Source: Sphingopyxis sp. PAMC25046
GTDB lineage: Bacteria > Pseudomonadota > Alphaproteobacteria > Sphingomonadales > Sphingomonadaceae
Length of the DNA stretch: 64,000 nucleotides
Assembly: GCF_004795895.1 (NCBI RefSeq)
Contig: NZ_CP039250.1
Location: forward strand, 1,612,001 to 1,676,000
Reading direction: 5' to 3'
Shown: piece after piece, positions 42,465 through 50,695 of the stretch
How the letters are laid out: each line of letters opens with the position of its first letter
Position numbering within the stretch: position 1 is the stretch's first letter
Notes under the pieces: model-generated
What the model saw: only the letters and a program-made list of their open reading frames with translations
What the model was told of the DNA's origin: nothing
Database searches by the model: none
Made by a program: the position numbers and the translations under genes

Positions 42465-43811
42465 TTGGCCAGTACCGCCCTGCCATCGGCCGCCCCGGTC
42501 GACGAAACCTCCGACTTGCGGCCGCGCACGGTGGCCGCCTATGCCGCGACCGCGGGGCCGACGGTCATGCTCGGCCTTCCGTTCAGCGTCTATCTGCCGC
42601 CCTATATCGCCGAGGGCGGGGCGATTTCGGTCGCGCTCGTCGGGCTGCTCTTTTCGCTCACGACGATCTGGGACGGCGTCGTCGATCCGCTGATCGGCAC
42701 GATGGTCGATCGCGTTCGGACCGGGCTCGGCGCGCACCGGCGCTGGATGTTGCTTGCACTGCTTCCCCTGTCGCTGCTGCTGCTCGCGCTCGTGACCGTC
42801 GGCAATCAGCTGCCCTTCGCGGCGCTCTTCCTGATGATGGTGCTCTTTTACTCGAGCTATAGTCTCTACGAGGTTGCGCAGCTCTCGTGGGGATCGGCGC
42901 TCGTCCGCACACCGGCCGACAGCGCGCTTCTCTACGGGATGCGCGACTGGTTTGCGAAGATCGCGTTGATCCTGGCCTTTGCCGCGCCCGCCGCGGCGCA
43001 GCTGTTGATCCCGGGGCTCAGCCTGCAGGGGCGGATCATGGCCTACGCAAGCCTCTTCCTCCTGCTGGTGCCGATCGCGCTCTTGGCGATCCGCCGCGTG
43101 CCGCCGCGGACGGTGACGGCAGAATCCGGCTTCGGATGGCGACATGAAATCCGCACGTCGCTGTCGTTCCGCCCATTGATGCTGCTGCTCGGCGTGCAGT
43201 TCCTCAACAGCTTCGCCTTCGGATCGCTGACCTCGCTCTTCGTCTTCTTCGCCGCCGCCGTGCTCGACCTCGATGCGCAGAGCGCCGTTCTGCTGTTTGC
43301 GAGCTTCATCGGCGGGGCGCTCGCGTCGCCGATATGGACCTTCCTTGCGCGCCGCTTCGGCAAACCGCCGATGATGATGGCGATGGGGCTGCTGATCGGC
43401 GGCCTGCTCGTTGCGACGCTGGCGCAGGAGCCGCGCGGGCTGGGGCAGGCGGTGGGCTTCTCGCTGATGCTCGGCACCGGCTTTGTCGGCCTGCTTTTCA
43501 CTTATTCGATGCTCGCCGATCTGATTCCGCGCGATAGCGAGCGTTGCGGGCGCAATCGGTCGGCCTTCCTCTTCGCGCTTTTGAACCTGATGGCCAAATT
43601 CGGCGTCGCCGCCGCGATCGCGGTCAGCTATGCCGCGCTCGACCTCGTCGGTTTCGACCCGCAAAACGGCAAGGCGGCGGCGCGCGAGCTGCATCTGATC
43701 TTTGCGCTGCAACCAACGACCGCGTGGATTCTGATGGTCGGCCTCTTGCTCTGGATGCATCGCGAATTCACCCGTGCGCCCGCGCTTGCAATCGCGGCGC
43801 TGCCCAAGTAA
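42465..43811 (+). CDS. MFS transporter, GPH (glycoside-pentoside-hexuronide) type
   Basis: A 448-residue twelve-helix cation symporter. Family-typical segments are LFSLTTIWDGVVDPLIGTMVDR (the conserved Asp-rich helix-2/loop) and GLGAHRRWMLL (loop 2-3 R-R-W pattern of MelB-like proteins), and a second-half LIPRDSERCGRNRSAF. GPH members import sugars with Na+ or H+; in sphingomonads many are unassigned. The start is a TTG at 42465 (LASTALPS), preceded by GGGAG at about nine bases. An upstream TTG at 42417 would add 16 residues without a ribosome-binding site. It lies 75 bases after the TetR gene on the same strand; no functional link is evident. Confidence 0.85.
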   Translation: MASTALPSAAPVDETSDLRPRTVAAYAATAGPTVMLGLPFSVYLPPYIAEGGAISVALVGLLFSLTTIWDGVVDPLIGTMVDRVRTGLGAHRRWMLLALLPLSLLLLALVTVGNQLPFAALFLMMVLFYSSYSLYEVAQLSWGSALVRTPADSALLYGMRDWFAKIALILAFAAPAAAQLLIPGLSLQGRIMAYASLFLLLVPIALLAIRRVPPRTVTAESGFGWRHEIRTSLSFRPLMLLLGVQFLNSFAFGSLTSLFVFFAAAVLDLDAQSAVLLFASFIGGALASPIWTFLARRFGKPPMMMAMGLLIGGLLVATLAQEPRGLGQAVGFSLMLGTGFVGLLFTYSMLADLIPRDSERCGRNRSAFLFALLNLMAKFGVAAAIAVSYAALDLVGFDPQNGKAAARELHLIFALQPTTAWILMVGLLLWMHREFTRAPALAIAALPK

Positions 43812-43969
43812 AGGCCGCTTCATTCGGACAGATGCGCCGTTCCCCTTCCGCCTTTCGCCGACATGCTCGGGGAGGGTGGGCGGACACTTGCCCAAAGCGC
43901 GCTTGACGCGTGGGCGGCGGCAACCCATCTGGCCCGGATCATTGACGTTGCAAGGACAGGACGATCGAC

Positions 43970-44167
43970 ATGGCCAAGACCAGCCCGGCTGAGTTCATCA
44001 ATCAGGTGCGCGCCGAAGCTCGCAAGATCGTTTGGCCGACGAGCCGCGAAACGGTGCAGACGACGATCATGGTGCTGATCATGACGACGATCCTTTCGCT
44101 CTTCTTCCTTGGCGTCGACACGGTTTTCAACGCGATCGTCAGCTGGCTGACGTCGCTCGCGCGCTAA
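43970..44167 (+). CDS. secE: Preprotein translocase subunit SecE
   Basis: A 65-residue single-span protein, the short form usual outside enterobacteria. The amphipathic helix FINQVRAEARKIVWPTSRETVQ (about 9-30, with the conserved VWP) precedes one transmembrane helix (about 32-58). With SecY and SecG it forms the translocon in the inner membrane. AAGGACAGG precedes the ATG. nusG follows after 34 bases, the standard order. No tRNA-Trp gene, common upstream of secE elsewhere, is present in the 158 bases before it. Confidence 0.95.
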   Translation: MAKTSPAEFINQVRAEARKIVWPTSRETVQTTIMVLIMTTILSLFFLGVDTVFNAIVSWLTSLAR

Positions 44168-44201
44168 CGCCCGCGGTTACAGGGACAGGATACGGATAGA
44201 C

Positions 44202-44738
44202 ATGGCGCGCTGGTACATCATTCACGCCTATTCGGGTTTCGAGAACAAGGTTCGCGATTCGGTGCTTTCCGAAGCCGAGCGCATGGGCCTCACCGACTTC
44301 GTCGAAGCGGTCGAGGTGCCGGTCGAAACCGTCACCGAGGTGAAGCGCGGCAAGAAGGTTCAGGCCGAGCGCAAATTCTTCCCCGGCTATGTCCTCGCCA
44401 AGCTGACGATGACCGACGACGTCTATCACCTCGTCAAGAACACGCCGAAGGTCACGGGCTTCCTCGGTTCGTCGGGCAAGCCGCAGGCGATCAGCGAAGC
44501 CGAGGCCGCGCGCATCCTCAACAGCAAGGAAGAGGCCGCGGCGCGTCCGAAGACCGAAATCCGCGTCGATTATGAAATCGGCGATCAGGTCAAGGTGCTC
44601 GACGGTCCCTTCGCCAGCTTCAACGGGCTGGTCGAGGAGCTCGATTTCGAAAAGGCGCGGGTCAAGGTGTCGGTGTCGATCTTCGGTCGCGCTACCCCCG
44701 TCGAACTCGACTTCGAACAGGTCGAACGCTTCAAGTAA
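44202..44738 (+). CDS. nusG: Transcription termination/antitermination protein NusG
   Basis: A 178-residue NusG: NGN domain at 1-115 beginning ARWYIIHAYSGFENKVRDS and containing KKVQAERKFFPGYVLAKL, then a KOW domain (YEIGDQVKVLDGPFASFNGLVEELD, about 125-149). It binds RNA polymerase and couples it to Rho or to the ribosome. Standard secE-nusG arrangement. The next gene on the strand is a thioesterase rather than rplK, which is unusual. Confidence 0.97.
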   Translation: MARWYIIHAYSGFENKVRDSVLSEAERMGLTDFVEAVEVPVETVTEVKRGKKVQAERKFFPGYVLAKLTMTDDVYHLVKNTPKVTGFLGSSGKPQAISEAEAARILNSKEEAAARPKTEIRVDYEIGDQVKVLDGPFASFNGLVEELDFEKARVKVSVSIFGRATPVELDFEQVERFK

Positions 44739-44788
44739 CGTCGCTGCGTCCAGACGGGCGCGGGCGGCTCTACCCGAGGGAATAGCGC

Positions 44789-45715
44789 ATGAGCCTCACG
44801 CCCGAAGAGCTGCAGGCGCGCCTCGATCTCGCGCGCGAAATCAACAGCAGCACGCCCGCCGACAAAGTCGTCGGCGCTGTGGCGCGGCTGTTCGACCTCG
44901 ACGCGGTGCCGGGGCTCGACGACGAATTCACCTTTCCCGCGCGGCCGACGACCTCGCGCGACCGGATTTTCGGCGGGCAGGTCATCGCGCAGGCGATGAC
45001 CGCCGCCGCGCGCACGGTCGATCCCGACAAGCAGGTGCATTCGCTGCACGCCTATTTCCTGCGCGGCGGCGACGAGACGAAGCCGCTGCACTTCCGCCTC
45101 CACCGCGACTTCGACGGGCGCAGCTTTTCGAACCGCCGCGTCGTCGTGCGCCAGGACGGCAAGGTGATCTTCAACCTGACCGCCTCGTTCCAGCTGCCCG
45201 CGGAAGGGCTGTCGCATCAGGTTCCGATGCCCGAGCTGCTGCCGCCCGAGGAGTGTTGGGATTTCACCGACTTCATCGCGGCCGATCCGCATATATCGGA
45301 CCGCCAGCTCGCGCATATGGCGCGCAGCCGCCCGTTCGAAGTGCGCAGCTTTCGGCCGCCCGCCGCCGAAAAGGCGACGCAGCATTATCAGTGGTTCCGC
45401 GTCGCGTCGCCGATCGGCGACGACCCGCTGCTCCACCGCGGCTTTCTCGCTTTCGCGTCGGACATGGGGCTCTTGTCGTCGGCGATGCTGCCGCACGGCG
45501 TCAGCTTCTGGACCCCCGGCATGGTATCGACCAGCCTCGATCATGCGATGTGGTTCCATGGCGACGTTCGCGTCGACGACTGGTTCGTCTTCGTGATGGA
45601 CAGCCCGTGGACGGGCGGCGATCGGGGGCTGTGCCGCGGATCGATCTATCGTCGCGACGGCACGCTGATGGCCACCGTCGCGCAGGAAGGCCTGATCCGC
45701 TACCGCCCCCAATAA
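44789..45715 (+). CDS. tesB: Acyl-CoA thioesterase II (TesB)
   Basis: A 308-residue double-hotdog thioesterase that hydrolyses acyl-CoA to free acid and CoA. Features are DRIFGGQVIAQAMTAAARTV (about 58-77), the first hotdog helix, HSLHAYFLRGGD with the conserved His-Tyr-Phe, and the second hotdog with LASFASDMGLLSSAML and SLDHAMWFHGDVRVDDW, whose Asp is part of the catalytic Asp-Thr-Gln network. GAGGGAA sits before the ATG. It stands in the middle of the secE-nusG / rplK-rplA block, so it may be read from the same transcript. A 155-base leader with a possible hairpin separates it from rplK. Confidence 0.93.
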   Translation: MSLTPEELQARLDLAREINSSTPADKVVGAVARLFDLDAVPGLDDEFTFPARPTTSRDRIFGGQVIAQAMTAAARTVDPDKQVHSLHAYFLRGGDETKPLHFRLHRDFDGRSFSNRRVVVRQDGKVIFNLTASFQLPAEGLSHQVPMPELLPPEECWDFTDFIAADPHISDRQLAHMARSRPFEVRSFRPPAAEKATQHYQWFRVASPIGDDPLLHRGFLAFASDMGLLSSAMLPHGVSFWTPGMVSTSLDHAMWFHGDVRVDDWFVFVMDSPWTGGDRGLCRGSIYRRDGTLMATVAQEGLIRYRPQ

Positions 45716-45870
45716 GGCTTGTTTTTCGGCGCCTTTGGTCTTATGGGCGCCGCTTCGCATCAGACAAGGTTGCGATTCCGCGCGGGAGGAAGGGGTGATG
45801 CCCTTCTGTTCGACCGCTTATTTTGAGCTCTGGATCGCGGTCCGGGGCGACAGAAAGAAAGGAGGCCATC

Positions 45871-46302
45871 ATGGCCAAGAAGATCAGCGGCTACATCAAG
45901 CTGCAGGTGCCCGCCGGCACCGCCAACCCGTCGCCGCCGCTCGGGCCGGCGCTCGGTCAGCGCGGCGTCAACATCATGGAATTCTGCAAGGCGTTCAACG
46001 CCGCGACCGATGGCATGGACAAGGGCACGCCCACGCCCACCATCATCACCGTCTATGCGGACAAGAGCTTCTCGTTCGTCACCAAGACGCCCCCGGCGAC
46101 CTATCTGATCAAGAAGGCTGCGAACCTCAAGTCGGGTTCGAAGGAACCCGGCAAGATCAGCGGCGGCAAGATCGCCCGTTCGAAGCTGACCGAAATCGCC
46201 GAGATCAAGATGAAGGATCTCAACGCGAACGATCTCGAACAGGCGACGAAGATCATCGAAGGCAGCGCCCGCTCGATGGGCCTCGAAGTGACGGAGGGCT
46301 GA
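45871..46302 (+). CDS. rplK: 50S ribosomal protein L11
   Basis: A 143-residue L11 with a complete N-terminal domain ([27 protein letters not shown], proline-rich switch) and the RNA-binding C-terminal domain. It organises the GTPase-associated centre of 23S rRNA. AAAGGAGG lies seven bases before the ATG. rplA follows after four bases. In-frame sequence upstream of this ATG does not look like protein. Confidence 0.98.
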   Translation: MAKKISGYIKLQVPAGTANPSPPLGPALGQRGVNIMEFCKAFNAATDGMDKGTPTPTIITVYADKSFSFVTKTPPATYLIKKAANLKSGSKEPGKISGGKIARSKLTEIAEIKMKDLNANDLEQATKIIEGSARSMGLEVTEG

Positions 46303-46306
46303 ACCC

Positions 46307-47005
46307 ATGGCTAAGCTGACCAAGAAGCAGAAGGCCCTCGAGGGCAAGGTCGATGCGCTGAAGCTCCACGGCGTCGACGAAGCGATCAAGCTGGTGCGCG
46401 AACTGGCGACCGCCAAGTTCGACGAAACGCTCGAAATCGCGATGAACCTGGGCGTCGATCCGCGCCACGCCGACCAGATGGTCCGCGGCGTCGTCACGCT
46501 GCCCGCGGGGACCGGCAAGGACGTCAAGGTCGCCGTGTTCGCGCGCGGCGACAATGCCGAAAAGGCGCTGGCCGCCGGTGCCGACAAGGTCGGTGCCGAA
46601 GACCTGATGGAAGACATGCTCGCGGGCAACCTCGACTATGGCCGCGTCATCGCGACGCCGGACATGATGGGCATCGTTGGCCGCCTCGGCAAGACGCTGG
46701 GCCCCAAGGGCCTGATGCCGAACCCGAAGCTGGGCACCGTGACCCCGAACGTCGCCGAAGCCGTGAAGGCCGCCAAGGGCGGTCAGATCGAATTCCGCGT
46801 CGAAAAGGTCGGCATCATCCACGCCGGCCTCGGCAAGCTGTCGTTCGGCGAGGAAAAGCTCCGCCAGAACTTCGACGCCTTTGTCGATGCGATCGTCAAG
46901 GCGAAGCCGTCGGGTGCGAAGGGCAAGTACGTCCGCAAGGTCGCACTGTCGTCGTCGATGGGTCCCGGCGTGAAGGTCGACACGGCCGACGTCGCCGGCG
47001 CCTGA
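46307..47005 (+). CDS. rplA: 50S ribosomal protein L1
   Basis: A 232-residue L1 with the two-domain fold; the signature [21 protein letters not shown] lies near residues 125-145. It forms the mobile L1 stalk and in many bacteria represses its own operon by binding the rplK leader. The four-base gap to rplK implies one transcript. A strong terminator begins 25 bases after the stop, and rplJ/rplL do not follow in this window, so the usual rplKAJL run is broken here. Confidence 0.98.
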   Translation: MAKLTKKQKALEGKVDALKLHGVDEAIKLVRELATAKFDETLEIAMNLGVDPRHADQMVRGVVTLPAGTGKDVKVAVFARGDNAEKALAAGADKVGAEDLMEDMLAGNLDYGRVIATPDMMGIVGRLGKTLGPKGLMPNPKLGTVTPNVAEAVKAAKGGQIEFRVEKVGIIHAGLGKLSFGEEKLRQNFDAFVDAIVKAKPSGAKGKYVRKVALSSSMGPGVKVDTADVAGA

Positions 47006-47029
47006 TCGCAAGCGCATATGACTTAGGGA

Positions 47030-47057
47030 AGGGCCGGAGGAAACTCCGGCCCTTTTC
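47030..47057 (+). terminator. Rho-independent terminator after rplA
   Basis: Stem GGGCCGGAG (47031-47039), loop GAAA, stem CTCCGGCCC (47044-47052), then TTTTCTT. A nine-bp GC stem with a tetraloop and T-run makes a strong terminator and ends the ribosomal protein operon. Confidence 0.85.
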
Positions 47058-47061
47058 TTAT

Positions 47062-47200
47062 GTCGGCTTTGGGGTGGAGAGCTGTCGTTGCTCTTCTCCA
47101 CTTCCGTCATCCCGGGCTTGACCCGGGATCCCGCTTTTTGAGGCGTCGACCGGTCTTCGGCATCAAGCGGGACCCCGGATCAAGTCCGGGGTGACGAACG
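47062..47200. repeat. REP-like repeat, left copy of a ~139-bp inverted pair
   Basis: Contains a large imperfect hairpin (arms 47106-47136 and 47165-47195) built from GTCATCCCGG...CCGGGATCC units. The whole segment, including flanking GCTGTCGTTGCTCTTCTCCAC, recurs in inverse orientation at 50155-50293 with few mismatches. A related shorter element is at 57151. It encodes nothing visible. Confidence 0.85.
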
Positions 47201-47209
47201 AGGAAATAT

Positions 47210-47236
47210 CCTCCCTGTGGCGAAGCCATGGGGAGG
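47210..47236 (-). repeat. 27-bp repeat, copy 1 (inverted)
   Basis: Begins CCTCCCTGTGGCGAAG and ends CATGGGGAGG. It is the exact reverse complement of 47315-47341 and 54044-54070. Copies 1 and 2 could pair into a stem enclosing about 78 bases. The rest of the gap 47201-47555 shows no convincing gene: a GCGCTT-type small dyad, then the leader of the next gene with AAAGGAG at 47539. Confidence 0.85.
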
Positions 47237-47314
47237 TGGCAGCGCGAAGCGCTGACGGAGGGGCTCATGGCGCAACGTCGTGGCCCCTCCACCACCGCCT
47301 GTGGCGGCGGTCCC

Positions 47315-47341
47315 CCTCCCCATGGCTTCGCCACAGGGAGG
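47315..47341 (+). repeat. 27-bp repeat, copy 2
   Basis: Begins CCTCCCCATGGCTTCG and ends CACAGGGAGG; identical to 54044-54070 and inverse to 47210-47236. Like the 54-kb copy it is followed by ATTT. Confidence 0.85.
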
Positions 47342-47555
47342 ATTTAATGGCAGCAACCGGTCGAAAGCAGCCGTCCCCTCCCGTCGTGGAAGGGCAAAAG
47401 CCTTGAAAGGCTCCCCACCCTCGCTCCCGACAGCCGATGGCTCGCCTCATCCCATCCTCTGCACGGTTCGTCAGCCTTGGCGTGGCCCTTGCCCGCTTAT
47501 ACGCGTTCAAGATTCATCCGTTCCAAACATCATTTCTCAAAGGAGACCCCAAGCG

Positions 47556-48401
47556 ATGCGGAAACTCGCAGGCTTTGTTGCAACTTTCTCTCTCGGCATG
47601 GCGGCCGTCGTGGCCGCCCCCGCAATGGCGCAGGACGCCGCCGCGGCGACCGTCGACCTTTCGGTCGGCACCAAGGTTTTCGATTCCGAGGGCGCCGAAC
47701 TCGGCACCGTCTCGAGCGCGCAGGGCGCCAATGTCGTCGTCGATCTGGGTGAAGGCAAGCAAGTCACCCTCCCCGCCAATTCCTTCGGTCAGCTCGAAAA
47801 GGGCCCGACGATCGGCGCCACGCGGGCGCAGGTCGTCGCCGCGGTCGATCAGGCCGCGGCCGGCAACGAAGCCAAGCTCACCGCCGCGATCCAGCCCGGC
47901 GCCGACGTCCGCGGCGTCAATGGTCAGGCCATTCTCGGCAAGGTCAAGCTCGTCGCCGCCGACGGCGTTGTGCTTACCACCCCGTCCGGCGATGTGAAGC
48001 TGCCGCGCAATGCCTTCTTCATCGGCCAGGCGGGTCTCGCGACCAGCTTCACCGCCGAACAGTTCGCCGCCGCGATGCAGCAAGTGAACACCGCCGCCGC
48101 CGCCGATGACGCCGCGGTCGCCGCCGCGCTCGTCGCGGGTGCCGACGTCCGCAGCCTCAAGGGCGCCGCCGTGCTCGGCAAGGTCAAATCGGTCAGCGCC
48201 GATGTGGTCATCGTGACCACCCCCGGCGGCGACGACGTCAGCCTGCCGCGCAGCGCTTTCCTGATGTCGCCCGCTGGCCTCGCCGCGGCCTATACCGCCG
48301 AACAGTTCGCCGCCGCCGTCGCACAGGCGACGGGCGAACCGGCACCGCAGGCCGATGCGGCCGTTGCCGCCGACGCGGCGGCCGAACAGCCGGCCAACTA
48401 A
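47556..48401 (+). CDS. Secreted protein with three tandem PRC-barrel-like repeats
   Basis: A 281-residue protein of unknown function with a signal peptide (cleavage at AMA-QDA, about residue 25). Three repeats of about 80 residues follow: about 35-116, 117-197 and 198-258. Each has a strand pattern (V-G-T-K-V / I-L-G-K-V / V-L-G-K-V), then a TTPSGDVKLPRNAF-like stretch, then FTAEQFAAA. Repeats two and three are the closest pair. The fold resembles PRC-barrel-like beta units, but this is only pattern-based. The C-terminus is Ala-rich. AAAGGAG precedes the ATG by ten bases, and a strong terminator follows. Likely periplasmic; role unknown. Confidence 0.8.
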   Translation: MRKLAGFVATFSLGMAAVVAAPAMAQDAAAATVDLSVGTKVFDSEGAELGTVSSAQGANVVVDLGEGKQVTLPANSFGQLEKGPTIGATRAQVVAAVDQAAAGNEAKLTAAIQPGADVRGVNGQAILGKVKLVAADGVVLTTPSGDVKLPRNAFFIGQAGLATSFTAEQFAAAMQQVNTAAAADDAAVAAALVAGADVRSLKGAAVLGKVKSVSADVVIVTTPGGDDVSLPRSAFLMSPAGLAAAYTAEQFAAAVAQATGEPAPQADAAVAADAAAEQPAN

Positions 48402-48424
48402 GCCGCTTCGGCTTCAAAAGCTCA

Positions 48425-48455
48425 GGGCGCGGAAGCATCGCTTCCGCGCCCTTTT
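48425..48455 (+). terminator. Terminator after the repeat protein gene
   Basis: A 12-bp perfect stem GGGCGCGGAAGC / GCTTCCGCGCCC with a three-base loop (ATC), followed by TTTT. It isolates the repeat protein gene from the DUF2975 operon downstream. Confidence 0.9.
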
Positions 48456-48560
48456 CCATGCCCGGCCGCGCTCTGAAACATGCCCCTCCTGACGCGATGG
48501 GTGAGCGGCATTTCAGCCCCAACCCGACACCCCGATTATCGCCTTGCAATACAGATTTTA

Positions 48561-48593
48561 TCGATTATCGATATGCACCGTATCGATAATCGA
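48561..48593. promoter_or_regulatory. 13-bp perfect inverted repeat, probable operator
   Basis: Arms TCGATTATCGATA and TATCGATAATCGA surround TGCACCG, just before the ribosome-binding site GAAGGGGG of the DUF2975 gene. A third CGATTATCG is at 48533. The likely binder is the small XRE protein encoded two genes down, but an RNA hairpin masking the ribosome-binding site is an alternative. Confidence 0.6.
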
Positions 48594-48606
48594 AGGGGGA
48601 TTCGCG

Positions 48607-49110
48607 ATGTTGCAATGGAGCCGCCGCCTACTCATCGGATTGAATATACTGAACTGGGCCTTCCTCGCGCTATTCATGATCGCACTGGTCGCGATCAGCC
48701 TGCGGCCCGATCTGGTCCTCGACGCGATCGCCGGCGCCAAGCCCGCGATCGACGGCGGCTATATGCTCGACCTCTTTCGCATCACCCTCCTGCTCTGCAT
48801 CCCGATCGCCATCGCCGCGCATGCGATCTTTACGCGCCTGATCGCGATGATCGACGCGACGAAGGCGGGCGCGGCCTTCACCCTCGACAACGCCCGGCGG
48901 CTCCGCGCGATCGGCTGGTGGCTGCTCGCGACGCAGGTCATCGACGCCGCCTACGGCTGGCTGTCTTTCGAAATGTCGCGCATCAGCGGTGAGGTCTTCG
49001 GCTGGCAGCCCAGCCTCACCGCCTGGCTCGCCGTGCTCCTTCTCTTCGTCCTCGCGCGCATCTTCGAACAGGGCGCGGCGATGCGCGAAGAGCTCGAGCA
49101 GACGATCTAG
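48607..49110 (+). CDS. DUF2975 family membrane protein
   Basis: A 167-residue protein with four predicted transmembrane helices (about 8-30, 55-77, 98-118, 135-155), matching the DUF2975 family, whose members are usually encoded next to a tiny XRE regulator, as here. GAAGGGGG precedes the ATG. Function of the family is not established. The next gene starts ten bases after its stop, indicating an operon. Confidence 0.8.
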   Translation: MLQWSRRLLIGLNILNWAFLALFMIALVAISLRPDLVLDAIAGAKPAIDGGYMLDLFRITLLLCIPIAIAAHAIFTRLIAMIDATKAGAAFTLDNARRLRAIGWWLLATQVIDAAYGWLSFEMSRISGEVFGWQPSLTAWLAVLLLFVLARIFEQGAAMREELEQTI

Positions 49111-49120
49111 GAACCCCGAT

Positions 49121-49345
49121 ATGTCGATCCGTATCCAGCTCGACGACCTGCTGTGGCGGCGGCGGATGACGCTGACCGAACTCAGCGAACGCGTCGACAT
49201 CACCGTCGCCAATCTGTCGGTGCTCAAGACCGGCAAGGCGAAGGCGATCCGCTTCTCGACGCTCGACGCGATCTGCCGCGCGCTCGAATGCCAACCAGGC
49301 GACCTGATCGCCTTCGACCCGGAGGGACCGGCCGATGAAGAGTGA
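49121..49345 (+). CDS. Small XRE-family HTH regulator (YozG-like)
   Basis: A 74-residue protein that is little more than an HTH: IQLDDLLWRRRMTLTELSERVDITVANLSVLKTGKAKAIRF, then a short DALIAFDPE-type end. This matches Cro/C1-type YozG-like proteins found with DUF2975 genes. It probably binds the inverted repeat at 48561 and controls its own operon. Its last 11 bases overlap the next gene. Confidence 0.85.
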   Translation: MSIRIQLDDLLWRRRMTLTELSERVDITVANLSVLKTGKAKAIRFSTLDAICRALECQPGDLIAFDPEGPADEE

Positions 49346-50117
49346 TATTGCCACCGTCTATCGCAGCGCCTGGGCCTTTGCGTTCGCCTGTCCGCTGCTC
49401 TTCCTCATCCCCGTGCTGGTCGAGCTCGCGCAGCATGTCGTCGAATGGCGCGCGGGCATGTACGACGGCATCGCCGGCGCCAAGGCGGCCGAAGCAGACC
49501 CGCTGCGGCTGCAATTCGGCTTTGCGAAGACGCTCGCGCTGCTGCTGCCCGGCTATTGGTTCACGCGCTATATCCTCTTCGGCCGCGACGCCGCGCGCGC
49601 CGCGCGCATCGAATGGCCCGCGATCGGGCTGTGGCTCATCCTGTTCGCGCTCAATGGGCTCCAGCAATGGTGGACGCTCTTTGGCCCCTCGCTGACCGGC
49701 CTGATGGGCCTTTCCGGGACGCCCGCGCAATGGACCGGCTATGCGCTGGTCTTGTTCAGCAGCGTCGCCGGCATCTATTTCATGGCATGGACCGTCGCCT
49801 GGACGCTCGGCAATATCGCGATCGGCCCGATCCGTTCGGTGCGGATCATGGCAGGCAGCTTCTGGCGCACCGTGCTGCTGCTCCTTGCCGGCGTATTGCC
49901 GCTGATGATCGCGCACTATGCGCTCAGCTTCGGCGCGATCTTCGCCCCCGCGATCCTCGACTGGCCGCTGCTGATCGCCGACGCGCTCGTCGTCGGGCTG
50001 CTCGCCCTGACCATGGCCGGCAGCAACGCCGTCGCCGCCCGCCACGCCGCCGCGGTCAAGGGCAAAGACTTGCGCCCCGAACCCGCCATGGCCCGTGATT
50101 TGACAGGCGCGTTGTAA
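49335..50117 (+). CDS. Uncharacterised integral membrane protein
   Basis: A 260-residue inner-membrane protein with about six hydrophobic helices. I do not recognise a family. It starts inside the end of the HTH gene (11-base overlap), so it belongs to the DUF2975-XRE operon. Conserved-looking features are FGFAKTLALLLPGYWFTRYILFG (about 58-80), a loop with the FGRDAARAAR pattern, and a C-terminal basic tail. A similar architecture is seen in permease-like partners of small regulators, but no substrate can be proposed. Confidence 0.7.
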   Translation: MKSDIATVYRSAWAFAFACPLLFLIPVLVELAQHVVEWRAGMYDGIAGAKAAEADPLRLQFGFAKTLALLLPGYWFTRYILFGRDAARAARIEWPAIGLWLILFALNGLQQWWTLFGPSLTGLMGLSGTPAQWTGYALVLFSSVAGIYFMAWTVAWTLGNIAIGPIRSVRIMAGSFWRTVLLLLAGVLPLMIAHYALSFGAIFAPAILDWPLLIADALVVGLLALTMAGSNAVAARHAAAVKGKDLRPEPAMARDLTGAL

Positions 50118-50154
50118 CGAGTGTCAGGAAACGACCGATTGTAGCCGTCTCTTC

Positions 50155-50293
50155 ATTCGTCACCCCGGACTTGATCCGGGGTCCAGCTTGATGCCGAAGA
50201 CCGGTCGACGCCCCAAAAAGCGGGATCCCGGGTCAAGCCCGGGATGACGGAAGTGGAGGAGAGCAACGACAGCTCACCACCCCCAAAGCAGAC
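50155..50293. repeat. REP-like repeat, right copy of the ~139-bp inverted pair
   Basis: Inverse copy of 47062-47200, including the flanking AGTGGAGGAGAGCAACGACAGCTC. Its hairpin unit CACCCCGGACTTGATCCGG is near the left end. It fills most of the 298-base gap between the membrane protein and CsbD genes. No gene is seen in that gap. Confidence 0.85.
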
Positions 50294-50415
50294 GTCGGGT
50301 CAGTAATCCTCGCTCCCGAACGGTCCGTCTCAAGCAGCGGAACATATGCCCCGCCGCGTCGTTGGTCCGGCAAGAGGCGCACCCCTCCGCCTCTGCAAAA
50401 GCAAGGAGATACGCC

Positions 50416-50598
50416 ATGGGTGAACTCACCGAAAAAGCCAAAGGTCTCGCGAACGAAGCCGCCGGCAATGTGAAGCAGGTGACCGGCAAGGCGACCGACA
50501 ACGAGCGTCTGCGCGCCGAAGGCGAGGCGCAGGAGCGCAAGGGCGAAGCCCAGAATCTGAAGGGCAAGGTCCAGGGCGCGCTCGGCGACAAGATCTGA
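50416..50598 (+). CDS. CsbD family stress protein
   Basis: A 60-residue hydrophilic protein with the CsbD pattern: GELTEKAKGLANEAAGNVKQ then KATDNERLRAEGEAQ and KGEAQNLKGKVQG, two amphipathic repeats. CsbD-like proteins are general-stress proteins of unclear mechanism. AAGGAGAT lies seven bases before the ATG. A bidirectional terminator follows. Confidence 0.92.
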   Translation: MGELTEKAKGLANEAAGNVKQVTGKATDNERLRAEGEAQERKGEAQNLKGKVQGALGDKI

Positions 50599-50636
50599 CC
50601 CTTTGGTCCGACCGCTTGCTCGTCACGCAAGCAAGG

Positions 50637-50673
50637 AAAAAGGCCCCGGGATCCCTCTCCCCGGGGCCTTTTT
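50637..50673. terminator. Bidirectional Rho-independent terminator
   Basis: AAAA, stem GGCCCCGGG (50642-50650), eight-plus-base loop, stem CCCGGGGCC (50660-50668), then TTTTT. The A-tract on one side and T-tract on the other let it end both the CsbD gene and the convergent lipoprotein gene. Confidence 0.88.
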
Positions 50674-50695
50674 CATGTTGTTCGCGGGATAAGGC

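Noticed and set aside
43812..43969. tRNA gene before secE
   Set aside because: No cloverleaf or TTCGA-type arm is visible in the 158-base gap.
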